64,000 bases of DNA from positions 1 to 64,000 of the forward strand of contig CAMCXS010000016.1 of the NCBI GenBank assembly GCA_945883495.1, written 5' to 3'. The number at the start of each line of letters is the position of its first letter. Position 1 is the first letter of the stretch. This DNA comes from Akkermansia muciniphila. Lineage in GTDB: Bacteria; Verrucomicrobiota; Verrucomicrobiia; Verrucomicrobiales; DEV007. A model generated the notes under the pieces. That model searched no databases, was not told the origin of the DNA, and worked only from the letters and a program-made list of their open reading frames with translations. Below, in pieces: positions 1 to 8,560 of the stretch. The translations under genes and the position numbers were made by a program.

Positions 1-735
1 AATCTCAACGCCCAAGGCGAAGGCGAGAGCGCCGGTCTGCACCAGAAAACGCTGTGGGAAACCATCCAAGAAGGCGGTTGGGTCATGATCCCCATAGGCA
101 TCTGCTCCCTCCTCACCGTCTACCTCATCGGCGAAGGCTTCACCAGGGTCACCTCCCCCAGCAAAATGATGCCACGTCAGCAAGTGGAAACCGTCAAGGA
201 TCTCTTCCGCCAGGGCAAATACGTCGATGCGGCCACCTATTGCCGCTCCAAGAACTCCGCCTTCGCCAGCGTCATGGGCGCCGCCATCAGCGCCTTGGGC
301 GAGGGAAAAACCGCCACGGAGGAAGCCGTCCTCAAGGAATTGACCAAGGAGAACTCGCGGATCCAAACCTTCGTCAGTTACCTCAGCGTCATCGGCGTTT
401 GCACCCCCATGATTGGCCTGCTCGGCACCGTCACCGGCATGATCAGCGCCTTCGCCGTCCTCGGCTCCTCCGGCATCGGCGATCCCAGTGGCCTTTCCAA
501 AGCCATCGGGGAAGTGCTCGTTGCCACCGCTTCCGGTCTCTTCATCGCCATCCCGGCCTTCACGGGTTACTACTGGCTCCGCAACCTGGGCGCCAAAGCG
601 CTGCACGACCTGCAAGACACCATCGCGAACCTGCTTCGCAAAATGCCTTACGACAAGCTGGCGGGAGCTCACCTAGGCGGTGAGGAGATTTTCGCCGCCG
701 ATCCCGAATGGTGGGGCGGCGCTGGTCACGCGTAA
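1..735 (+). CDS. exbB: ExbB/TolQ-type proton channel (5' end cut off)
   Basis: The frame is open from the first base, so the gene begins left of the window and at least 244 residues are present. ExbB works with ExbD in the inner membrane to turn the proton gradient into work passed to TonB. The visible part has a membrane segment at fragment residues 28-48 and the family core with motif GLLGTVTGMISAF near residue 140, followed by a third membrane segment near 165-185. An ATG at 85 is internal: the upstream codons read as normal ExbB sequence, so it is not the start. Two ExbD genes follow at once on the same strand. Family assignment is firm; the ligand served by this set is unknown. Confidence 0.93.
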   Translation, partial: NLNAQGEGESAGLHQKTLWETIQEGGWVMIPIGICSLLTVYLIGEGFTRVTSPSKMMPRQQVETVKDLFRQGKYVDAATYCRSKNSAFASVMGAAISALGEGKTATEEAVLKELTKENSRIQTFVSYLSVIGVCTPMIGLLGTVTGMISAFAVLGSSGIGDPSGLSKAIGEVLVATASGLFIAIPAFTGYYWLRNLGAKALHDLQDTIANLLRKMPYDKLAGAHLGGEEIFAADPEWWGGAGHA

Positions 736-792
736 ACTCCAGTCCCCTGCGTTTCGAGTCACCCAAAGATTTATCCCCACAGCGGCAACAGC

Positions 793-1251
793 ATGGCAGG
801 CGGAGGCGGCGGAGGAGAAGGCGACCCGGAGTTTCAGATCGCTCCCATGATCGATGTGTTGCTCGTGCTGCTCATTTTCTTCATGAGCATCACCAGCGCC
901 CAAGTTCTGAAGGTGGACAAAAACATCTCCCTACCCGTCTCCAGCAACGGGGCCAAAAAAGAAAACGCCCGGGGCGAAGCGATCGTTAATGTGCGCTGGG
1001 AAGCGGACAAGCGGCAGGCAATCTACACCTACGACGACAAGGTTTACACCGAAATGCCCACGCTGTCCGCCGCGCTCGCCGACGCCAAGCGCCTCAATGA
1101 TCGCGCCAAAGCGGGAGCCGGCGGCCCAGAGTTTCGCGTCGTCATCCGCGGAGACCGCGAGGGCAACGTCGCCAGTGTGACCCGCGTCATGAACGCTGCC
1201 GCCGAAGCCGGCATCGCCGATGTGTCGTTCTCCACGACGAACAAAGAGTGA
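793..1251 (+). CDS. exbD: ExbD/TolR-type biopolymer transport protein, first copy
   Basis: This 152-residue protein is the ExbD partner of the preceding ExbB. It has a short cytoplasmic tail rich in glycine, one membrane helix starting at IAPMIDVLLVLLIFF with the conserved proton-relay aspartate at residue 21, and a periplasmic domain of about 110 residues. It begins 57 bases after the ExbB stop. Its TGA overlaps the ATG of the second ExbD gene, so the two are translationally coupled. The presence of two non-identical ExbD proteins with one ExbB is common in this lineage and suggests a hetero-oligomeric ExbD, which is an inference. Confidence 0.93.
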   Translation: MAGGGGGGEGDPEFQIAPMIDVLLVLLIFFMSITSAQVLKVDKNISLPVSSNGAKKENARGEAIVNVRWEADKRQAIYTYDDKVYTEMPTLSAALADAKRLNDRAKAGAGGPEFRVVIRGDREGNVASVTRVMNAAAEAGIADVSFSTTNKE

Positions 1252-1703
1252 TGAAACCGTTCAACCCACATGCTGGCGGCGACGGCAACCTCGGCTTTCA
1301 GATCGCCCCGATGATCGACGTCGTCTTCGTGATCATGCTCTTCTTCATGGTCATGGCCGGCGCGGTCAAGGTCGAAACGGAATTGAACCAACGCCTCCCC
1401 GGCACGGAGGAAACCAGTGACAGCGTCGGCTTCACCGATGAGGTCATCATCAACCTGGCGGAGAACGGCGAGGTGCTGCTCAACGATGAACCGATGGATC
1501 CCGCCGGCCAGCGCCAAATGCCCAAACTCACAGCGACTTTGATGCGCCTCAAGCAAGCCAGCGATGCCGCCAAGACGCCCGTCCTCGTCACCATCATCAG
1601 CGAGCCGGACGCCAAGTATGCCCGACTCATCGATACCCTGGATGCTCTGGCCGCCGCCGAGATCACGAACGTCACTGTCACCGATTCGGAAGAGGAGGAG
1701 TGA
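1251..1703 (+). CDS. exbD: ExbD/TolR-type biopolymer transport protein, second copy
   Basis: This is a second ExbD of 150 residues. The membrane helix begins IAPMIDVVFVIMLFF, with the conserved aspartate at residue 23, and the periplasmic domain ends in an acidic tail (DSEEEE). I chose the ATG at 1251, which overlaps the stop of the previous gene (TGATG); a GTG three bases upstream is the only in-frame alternative. It differs clearly from the first copy outside the membrane helix, so this is not a recent duplication. The next gene on the strand is a secreted peptidase 61 bases downstream, possibly in the same transcript. Confidence 0.92.
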   Translation: MKPFNPHAGGDGNLGFQIAPMIDVVFVIMLFFMVMAGAVKVETELNQRLPGTEETSDSVGFTDEVIINLAENGEVLLNDEPMDPAGQRQMPKLTATLMRLKQASDAAKTPVLVTIISEPDAKYARLIDTLDALAAAEITNVTVTDSEEEE

Positions 1704-1764
1704 ACCTTGCTCCCAGAAATGAAGCCGATCACCTGGACGTGATCGTAATCGACTAGCACCCATC

Positions 1765-4758
1765 ATGAAGCCGTTGCGTCCGCTTTTCGTCGCCTTTCTT
1801 GTCTGCGTTGTCGTCGCCCACGCCTCGGCGGCCTCGGACGAGGCCACCTTCCTTTCCAAAATCCGCCAGGTCACCTTTGCCGGCAAGCGCGCCGGGGAAG
1901 GCTACTTCAATGCGGACGGCACTAAGCTCATTTTTCAAAGCGAGCGGGATCCCGCCAACCCGTTCTACCAGATCTTCCTCCTCGATCTCGAGTCCGGCGA
2001 TACCACCCAGATTTCTCCCGGTCATGGGAAAACCACCTGCGCCTGGCTGCACCCAAATGGCCGCAAAGCCCTGTTTGCCTCCACCCAGGACGATCCAGAC
2101 GCCAAAGCCGAACAGGAGGCCGAACTCAAAGACCGCGCCGAAGGAAAACAGAAGCGCTACGCCTGGGATTACGACGAGTATTTCGACATTTTCTCCTACG
2201 ACCTAGAGAGCAAGCAATATACCAACCTCACCCAGACCAAAGGCTATGACGCCGAGGGCTGCTACTCGCCAGACGGCACCCAAATCGTCTTCAGTTCCAA
2301 TCGCGCCTGGTACGCCCCGGAAGCCAAAGACCTCGCTCCCGAAGATCGCGCCTGGTTCGCGATGAATCCTTCGTTTGGATTGGACCTGTATCTGATGAAC
2401 GCGGACGGCTCGAATGTCCGTCGCCTGACCACCGCGCCCGGCTACGACGGCGGCCCCTTCTTTAGCCACGACGGGAAAAAGATCTGCTTCCGCCGGTTCG
2501 ATCGCAAGGGCGAGACCGCTGAGATTTACACGATGAACGTAGACGGCACGGACGAGCGCCAAATCACCAAGCTCGGCGCTATGTCCTGGGCCCCGTTCTT
2601 CCATCCCTGCGGCGAGTACTTGATCTTTAATACCAACACCCAAGGATTCGCCAACTTCGAACTCTATATCGTCGATGCCCAAGGATTGAAAGAGCCGGTC
2701 CGGGTCACCCATACCGACGGCTGGGACGGGCTCGCCAGCTTCTCACCGGACGGCCAGAAACTCACCTGGAGCAGCAAACGCGGTTCCGACGGCCTCTCCC
2801 AAGTCTTCCTCGCGGACTGGAACCACGAAGCCGCCCGCGCTGCCCTGGCGGGCTCCAGGTCCCCGGCTGGGACCACCGCCTCCGCGCCAGCATCTCCCCA
2901 GCCCAACGATGTCGCCGGCATCCGCGACGCCAAACCCGAAGTCCGCATCGAGGATCTGCGGGCTCATGTGGAATATCTCAGCTCAGACGCGCTCACCGGC
3001 CGGATGACCGGAACGGAGGGCGAACAACTCGCCACCGCTTATGCCGCCAAAGCCTTTGAAATGTATGGGCTGAAGCCTTGGGACGAAGGAGCCGGAAAGT
3101 TCACCTATTTCCAGGAGTTCACCTTCACCGCTGGTGTCGCCTTGGGCACGAAGAACGTCTTGAGTCTGCATAGCGGAGGAAACGTTACGGAGCCGCCGCT
3201 GGATAGTAGCTGGCGGCCGCTCTCCTTCTCACAGCTAGGCACCATCGAGGCCTCGGAAATTGTCTTCGCCGGATACGGCATCGAAATCCCTGAAGGCCAA
3301 GCGGAGGAGGATGGCACTGTCACCAAACGATATACCTCCTATTACCAAACCGATCCCAAGGACAAATGGGTTCTGATGTTTCGCTTCGTCCCAGAAGGTT
3401 TAGAAGGGGACGCTCGCCGCCGCTTCTTGCGTTACGCCAGCCTCCGCCTCAAAGCGCTCAATGCCCGCGAACGCGGCGCCAAAGGCGTTCTCTTCGTCAG
3501 CGGTCCGAACTCCCAGGCCAAGGAAGATCTCGTTCCCCTGACCTTTGATGCCAGCCTTGCGGATTCCGGCATCCCCGCCATTTCCATCAGCACGCAACTG
3601 GGCGAACAACTCGTCGCCACCGCCGGAAAGAGCCTCAAGGAACTCCAGGACGGTCTGGATAATGGCGAAATGATGATTGGCTTTCGCATCCCGGATACCA
3701 AGCTCGGCGCCGAGATCGACATTGTTCAGCAAGGCTCCACCGGCCGCAATGTCATTGGCCGTCTCCCAGCCTCCACGGAAGAGGGCCGCCAACGCCCTGC
3801 CCTTATCATCGGCGCCCACATTGATCACCTTGGAAACAAGCCGAATTCCTCCTCCCGCGCCCTCGGCAAGGAGCAATACGACATCCACCACGGCGCCGAC
3901 GACAATGCCTCCGGCACCGCCGGGCTGCTTGAGCTGGCTCACTATCTCAGCGATGCCTCCAGCAAAGGCGCGATCCGCCTGGAGCGGGATATTCTCTTCG
4001 CCGCCTGGTCAGGCGAGGAAATGGGCCTGTTCGGCTCCACACACTTTACACGCGAGCTCGCCAAAGGCCGCCATGGCGATGCCGATGCCAAATTGAAAGA
4101 CGTCCTTTGCGCGAACTTAAACATGGACATGATCGGGAGGTTGCGCGGATCGCTGGTCCTCCAAGGAATCGGCTCCAGCTCCATCTGGCCCGCGGAAGTA
4201 GAGCAACGCAACGCCCCCATCGGCCTGCCGGTCACGCTGCAACAAGACACGTATATCTCCACGGACGCGACCTCCTTCTATCTCCGTGGCGTGCCGATCC
4301 TCAGCGCCTTTACCGGTGCGCATGAAGATTATCACAAGCCGAGCGATACGGCGGACAAATGCAACTACGAAGGGATGAAGGACATCACCCGCTTCATGGG
4401 CCTTGTCGCTCGTTCCTTGGCGACCTCCACATCGGAACCGGACTACATTGAAATCCAACGCCAAGCTCCGCGAGGCCAACGCGCAGGGCTACGGGTCTGG
4501 CTCGGCACCATCCCCGACTACGCGCAGGGCGACCTAGTGGGCGTCAAACTCAGCGGAGCCACGCCCGGAGGCCCTGCCGCTGCCGCTGGGGTCCAAGCGG
4601 GTGACGTCATCACCAAACTCGACGGCAAGGACGTAAAGAATATCTACGACTACACCTATCTCCTCGAAGGCCTCAAGGTAGGCCAAGCAATCGATATGGA
4701 AGTCCAGCGCAAGGGGGCATCCGTCCTACTAAAAATCACCCCCGGATCCCGGGAATAG
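1765..4758 (+). CDS. Secreted peptidase: TolB-like propeller, M28 metallopeptidase and PDZ domain
   Basis: A 997-residue exported protein with a signal peptide (cleavage near HASAAS, residues 20-25). Residues 30-360 form a TolB/PD40-type beta-propeller with repeated SPDG and HPNG blades. Residues 385-880 hold an M28 aminopeptidase-like domain. All expected zinc-site residues are visible: His685 and Asp687 in HIDHLG, Asp in HGADDNASG near 712, the Glu pair 751-752 in SGEE, Asp788 in NMDMIG and His853 in GAHEDYH. A PDZ domain occupies residues 900-990. The likely role is peptide cleavage in the periplasm or outside the cell. It lies behind an ExbB-ExbD-ExbD set; a functional link, for example use of peptides imported by a TonB receptor, is inference. 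Confidence 0.9.
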   Translation: MKPLRPLFVAFLVCVVVAHASAASDEATFLSKIRQVTFAGKRAGEGYFNADGTKLIFQSERDPANPFYQIFLLDLESGDTTQISPGHGKTTCAWLHPNGRKALFASTQDDPDAKAEQEAELKDRAEGKQKRYAWDYDEYFDIFSYDLESKQYTNLTQTKGYDAEGCYSPDGTQIVFSSNRAWYAPEAKDLAPEDRAWFAMNPSFGLDLYLMNADGSNVRRLTTAPGYDGGPFFSHDGKKICFRRFDRKGETAEIYTMNVDGTDERQITKLGAMSWAPFFHPCGEYLIFNTNTQGFANFELYIVDAQGLKEPVRVTHTDGWDGLASFSPDGQKLTWSSKRGSDGLSQVFLADWNHEAARAALAGSRSPAGTTASAPASPQPNDVAGIRDAKPEVRIEDLRAHVEYLSSDALTGRMTGTEGEQLATAYAAKAFEMYGLKPWDEGAGKFTYFQEFTFTAGVALGTKNVLSLHSGGNVTEPPLDSSWRPLSFSQLGTIEASEIVFAGYGIEIPEGQAEEDGTVTKRYTSYYQTDPKDKWVLMFRFVPEGLEGDARRRFLRYASLRLKALNARERGAKGVLFVSGPNSQAKEDLVPLTFDASLADSGIPAISISTQLGEQLVATAGKSLKELQDGLDNGEMMIGFRIPDTKLGAEIDIVQQGSTGRNVIGRLPASTEEGRQRPALIIGAHIDHLGNKPNSSSRALGKEQYDIHHGADDNASGTAGLLELAHYLSDASSKGAIRLERDILFAAWSGEEMGLFGSTHFTRELAKGRHGDADAKLKDVLCANLNMDMIGRLRGSLVLQGIGSSSIWPAEVEQRNAPIGLPVTLQQDTYISTDATSFYLRGVPILSAFTGAHEDYHKPSDTADKCNYEGMKDITRFMGLVARSLATSTSEPDYIEIQRQAPRGQRAGLRVWLGTIPDYAQGDLVGVKLSGATPGGPAAAAGVQAGDVITKLDGKDVKNIYDYTYLLEGLKVGQAIDMEVQRKGASVLLKITPGSRE

Positions 4759-4763
4759 CCTTC

Positions 4764-6110
4764 CTACGCACCCAACGCTCGCCACGCCGCCCAACACTGC
4801 CGAAATGCCCCGGCGAAGTCTTGCGGCCGGTGCTCGATCCAGGAGTTGATCGTTTCCACTGGAAAAAACTGCCCGAACTCCACCTCGCTCGCCGGCCAGT
4901 GCGGTTTCACCCCAGCCGGCAGCTCCGCCCGGTGCAGTTCCACGAACTCGAAGCCGTTGCACTCCTCCGGGCCCATCGCGGCGATCCGCTCCGTAGAAGC
5001 ATCGATCCCGAGTTCTTCCTGAAGCTCACGCCCTGCCGCATCGGCGTAGGACTCTCCCACGTCCAAGTGTCCCGCCGCGCTGGAATCCCAACGGCCTGGG
5101 GCCACGTCCTTGAGCCGGGACCGCCGTTGCAGGAAGAGATCGCCGTTTCTGTGAAACAAGAAAACATGCACCGCCCGATGCTTGAGCCGGTCCCGGTGCA
5201 CCACGCCGCGCGGCTGCTGTCCGATGACCACATTGGCATCGTCCACGACGTCGAACATCTCATCCTGGCGTTGCGGATTGTCCTTGAGCGGATGCTCGTC
5301 CAGAAGGTTCGTGAGATCCACCCATTGCCGCAGCGATAAATCCTCGCCGCGCACCGCTTCCGGCACACCGAGGACTCCACAAATCTCGCTCCAACGCTCC
5401 ACCGGGATCTCCAGGCCGTTGCGCAGCTGCTTGCGGCGTTGGGCAAATCCGCGCCGGATCGTTGCATCGAAGAGCCGATGATCAAACACGGGCAAATCAT
5501 TCGCCGGGCGTGGAGTGAGCCGGATCACGGTGGAATCCACCTTGGGCCGCGGGTGAAAGCAATCTGGCCCGACGTGTTTGAGCAGACTGACCTCCCACCG
5601 GACTTGGACGCGCAACGTCAACACGCCGTAATCTTTGCCTCCCGGCGGGGCGGCGATCCGTTCCGCGACTTCCCGTTGCAACATCAGCACCGCCTCCTCC
5701 ACCGGAGAATGGATGCCGAGGAAGTTCCGAATGATTTCCCCGCCCGCGGAATACGGCAGGTTTCCAATCAGCTTCACCGGCCGCCGTGGGTAGAGAGAGC
5801 GAGTATCGAACTGGCAGGCATCGACGTTGTGGACCTCGACGCTACGCAAATCCGCCAGTTTCGCGGAGAGAAAACCCGCAAGCCGGTCGTCCTTTTCCAC
5901 GAGGACTAGGTTCTGGGTCCGGGCCAAAACTTCCCGGGTCAACGAGCCGGTGCCGGGTCCGACCTCGACCACGGTATCCCCGGGCGCGATTTCGAGTTTA
6001 TCCGCGATCCAGGTCGCGATGTTCCGATCCACCAAGAAGTTCTGCCCGAGCTTGCGGCTCGGCGTCAAATCCAGGGCGGAGAGCAGTTCTTGCAGTTCAG
6101 TCCGGTTCAC
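4764..6110 (-). CDS. rsmA: 16S rRNA dimethyladenosine transferase RsmA (KsgA) fused to a Nudix hydrolase
   Basis: The first 270 residues are RsmA/KsgA, which dimethylates two adjacent adenines in helix 45 of 16S rRNA. Visible marks are the N-terminal KLGQNFLVD, the AdoMet-binding VVEVGPGTG (47-55), the NLPY catalytic motif (117-120) and FHPRPKVDS near 185-193. The remaining part (about 283-448) is a Nudix hydrolase with a complete Nudix box at 347-369 (G, then REL and EE at the expected spacing), resembling the YfcD/IDI-like subgroup. Stand-alone RsmA is about 270 residues, so this is a genuine in-frame fusion. The start is GTG, seven bases after the ybaB stop, making it the third gene of a dnaX-ybaB-rsmA run. 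The Nudix substrate is unknown. Confidence 0.92.
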   Translation of the reverse strand: MNRTELQELLSALDLTPSRKLGQNFLVDRNIATWIADKLEIAPGDTVVEVGPGTGSLTREVLARTQNLVLVEKDDRLAGFLSAKLADLRSVEVHNVDACQFDTRSLYPRRPVKLIGNLPYSAGGEIIRNFLGIHSPVEEAVLMLQREVAERIAAPPGGKDYGVLTLRVQVRWEVSLLKHVGPDCFHPRPKVDSTVIRLTPRPANDLPVFDHRLFDATIRRGFAQRRKQLRNGLEIPVERWSEICGVLGVPEAVRGEDLSLRQWVDLTNLLDEHPLKDNPQRQDEMFDVVDDANVVIGQQPRGVVHRDRLKHRAVHVFLFHRNGDLFLQRRSRLKDVAPGRWDSSAAGHLDVGESYADAAGRELQEELGIDASTERIAAMGPEECNGFEFVELHRAELPAGVKPHWPASEVEFGQFFPVETINSWIEHRPQDFAGAFRQCWAAWRALGA

Positions 6111-6116
6111 TCCATT

Positions 6117-6428
6117 TCACATGAAGCCCGGAGGAATCGGCAGCCCAGCGGTGAGCTTGGACATCTCCTTGCTGGCGGTGTCGCGCCCCTGTTCGATCGC
6201 CTGCTTCACCCCGCTGAGGATGAGGTCCTCGAGCATCTCCACATCGTCGGGATCGACGGCTTCCTTCTTGATCTTGATGGAGATCACGTCCCCAGCGCAG
6301 TTGGCCACCACGGTGACGCTGCCGCCGCCCACGCTGACCTCGACCTGCCTTTTGGCCAAGTCATCCTGGGCCTTCTGCATGTCTTGCTGCATTTTCTGCA
6401 TCTGCTTCATCAACTTCGCGGGATTCAT
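6117..6428 (-). CDS. ybaB: YbaB/EbfC family nucleoid-associated protein
   Basis: A 103-residue YbaB/EbfC protein, a small dimeric DNA-binding protein usually encoded next to dnaX, as here. It has the N-terminal helix MNPAKLMKQMQKMQQDMQKA, the central VSVGGGSVTVVANCAGDV beta segment and a C-terminal part with LIPPG-like ending (GLPIPPGFM). I chose the ATG at 6428 because GGAGA precedes it at good spacing and the product then matches the family's length; an upstream in-frame start at 6503 would overlap the end of dnaX and add 25 atypical residues. recR, often the third gene in this cluster, is replaced here by the rsmA-Nudix fusion. Confidence 0.93.
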   Translation of the reverse strand: MNPAKLMKQMQKMQQDMQKAQDDLAKRQVEVSVGGGSVTVVANCAGDVISIKIKKEAVDPDDVEMLEDLILSGVKQAIEQGRDTASKEMSKLTAGLPIPPGFM

Positions 6429-6474
6429 CGTCGTCTCCGTAAATGATTGGTGGTTTTCGGTAAAAATTCTGGAC

Positions 6475-8397
6475 TCAGCTGGAAGACTCCAGTTCCGCCT
6501 CAAAGAGCTCCAAGGCGCCCTGAATCAGCGGATCGTTCATATACGTAGCCGGGTCAACCGGATCAGCGGCTTTCACCTCGATTGGCACGGCGGGCGCGCC
6601 CTCGGCTGGGGCCGGTTCGGGTTCACTCGCTACTTTTTTTTTGGCCGGACTCTTGGCCTTGGCACCGTCTCCCGAGGAAGGCGGGGCGCTGGCGGAGCTA
6701 CGTGGCGCTTCCGGTTCTTCATCCAACTCCGGTGGCGGCGCGGACGCCAAGCCTTCCTTGATTTCGGCCGCGAAGCTCAACGGCTTGCCGGAAAGCTCCT
6801 TCAACAGCTCCTCGATGAAGCTCCGGATGTTTTCACGAAGCAGCGAGTCCCGCGCGAAGTTGTCTCCTCGACCGAAATGGACGAGCAGGCGCTTTTCGGT
6901 CTGCTCGCCATAAACTGCCGCCTTCACCCAAGTCTTGAGCATCGGCCGTTCCACGGCGAGCACTTCGGCGACTGCTGCCCAAAGCGCCGCTCCGGACAAC
7001 GGTCCTTCCGGACGGGAACGCGTGGGCGCGGCCTCAACGGGAGCAGAACGCTCCGACGCCGCTTTGCCCGCACTCGCCCCTGGTGACGCCGGCCCCAAGT
7101 CAATGTCGTCGTCCTCCTCCAGCTGATTTGCAGGCGGCCTGGGCGTTGCCTTGCGAGCAGGCGCGGCCGCTGCCTCCGGTTTCGCCCGGCTGCTCGCCGC
7201 CGATTTCGCGGAAGCTGGTCCGGCGGCGGATGGCGCGGAAGTCTCAAACTCCGTGCCGATCGCGCCACCTGCTTGATGCAACAGGCCGATCACGTCGCTC
7301 AACGTAGTTTCGCCCAGGATCTGCATCGCCTTGATCACCGCGATTTCGAGGTGCAAACCCTTGTTCGGCGCCCACTTCAACTTCGCTTCCGTCGTGGCAA
7401 AATGATCGATGAGCCGGAGCAACCGTTCCGGCGTGGTCTGCCGGGCCTGTTCGCGGAGACGCTCCGCCGCCTCCGGCGTCAGCTCGCCAAACTCATTCTT
7501 TGTATCGATGACCGCGACCACCAGGTGCCGGAGATACCCGATCAACTCGCCAAGAAAGAGCGCCAAGTCACGCCCCCTGCCCGCTTCTTCGTGGATGACC
7601 TCAATCGCCTCGACCGCGCGCCGGGCCAAGAGCGAATCCGTCATGTCGGCGATCCGCTCCACCGACGTGAAGCCGAAAACTTCCTGGACGTTCACCTCCT
7701 CAATCCGGTTACCGCAAAACGCCACCAGTTGATCCAGCATCGACTGCGCATCCCGCATCCCTCCATCGGCGCCCTTGGCGATGGCATACGCCGCTTTCTC
7801 CTCCAGATCTACCTTCTCCAAGTTGGCGATATGAAGGAGGTGATCCGCGATGATTTTGGTCGGAATTCGCCGGAGGTCGAACCGTTGGCACCGGCTGATA
7901 ATCGTCGGGAGCACCTTGTGCGCCTCCGTGGTCGCGAAGATGAACTTCACGTGCGGCGGCGGTTCTTCTAGGGTCTTCAACAGGGCGTTGAACGCCGCCG
8001 TCGAGAGCATATGCACCTCGTCGATGTAGTAAATCTTGAACCGGCACTTCGCCGGGGCGAACTTCACCGTCTCTCGAAGGTCTCGAACGTTTTCCACGCC
8101 GTTGTTGGAGGCTCCGTCGATCTCCAACACGTCCAAGCTGTTCCCCTCGGCGATCTCGCGGCAAATGTCCTCATCTGGATCAAACTCGATCTTCGGCCCG
8201 CCCGAACAGTTCAAGGCCTTGGCGAAGATCCGGGCGGTCGAGGTCTTCCCGGTTCCCCGTGGGCCGACGAAGAGATACGCATGGGCCAAGCGATCCTGTT
8301 CGATCGCATTGCGCAGCGTCCGGACCACATGGTCCTGGCCCAAAAGGTCGGCAAACGTCTTGGGCCGGTACTTTCTCGCGAAGACCTGATAACTCAC
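6475..8397 (-). CDS. dnaX: DNA polymerase III subunit gamma/tau
   Basis: This 640-residue protein is the clamp-loader ATPase of the replicative polymerase. Visible are the start SYQVFARKYRPKTF, the Walker A GPRGTGKT (45-52), IDEVHMLS for Walker B, FIFATTE, and the SRCQRFD arginine-finger region. Residues about 375-500 and 570-620 are low-complexity Ala/Pro/Ser linkers typical of tau. The zinc module between residues 64 and 79 is unusual: only two cysteines (64 and 79) remain of the four expected, with FDPDED in place of the middle pair. The start codon is GTG. It leads the dnaX-ybaB-rsmA run on the minus strand. Confidence 0.95.
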   Translation of the reverse strand: MSYQVFARKYRPKTFADLLGQDHVVRTLRNAIEQDRLAHAYLFVGPRGTGKTSTARIFAKALNCSGGPKIEFDPDEDICREIAEGNSLDVLEIDGASNNGVENVRDLRETVKFAPAKCRFKIYYIDEVHMLSTAAFNALLKTLEEPPPHVKFIFATTEAHKVLPTIISRCQRFDLRRIPTKIIADHLLHIANLEKVDLEEKAAYAIAKGADGGMRDAQSMLDQLVAFCGNRIEEVNVQEVFGFTSVERIADMTDSLLARRAVEAIEVIHEEAGRGRDLALFLGELIGYLRHLVVAVIDTKNEFGELTPEAAERLREQARQTTPERLLRLIDHFATTEAKLKWAPNKGLHLEIAVIKAMQILGETTLSDVIGLLHQAGGAIGTEFETSAPSAAGPASAKSAASSRAKPEAAAAPARKATPRPPANQLEEDDDIDLGPASPGASAGKAASERSAPVEAAPTRSRPEGPLSGAALWAAVAEVLAVERPMLKTWVKAAVYGEQTEKRLLVHFGRGDNFARDSLLRENIRSFIEELLKELSGKPLSFAAEIKEGLASAPPPELDEEPEAPRSSASAPPSSGDGAKAKSPAKKKVASEPEPAPAEGAPAVPIEVKAADPVDPATYMNDPLIQGALELFEAELESSS

Positions 8398-8560
8398 GGT
8401 CCCGTCACTCTAGCCACAGTCCGGGGGATGGGAAATGGTTTTTCGTGGACGCGGGGCGCGGGCGATGATCGCGCCGCTGACTGTTGAGGGGCGGGACTTC
8501 CTTGGCGAGCGATCCGGTCGACTCCCGTCCAGGCAGGTCTGCTCCGCGCACTTAGCTAGC

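Noticed and set aside
1044-1886. A 280-codon minus-strand frame opposite the two exbD genes
   Set aside because: Its product is rich in Asp, His and Gly repeats mirroring the ExbD codons, and both ExbD genes are certain.
8398-8560. A signal recognition particle RNA gene next to dnaX
   Set aside because: I looked for the conserved GGAAGGAAGCAGCC-type loop on both strands and did not find it.
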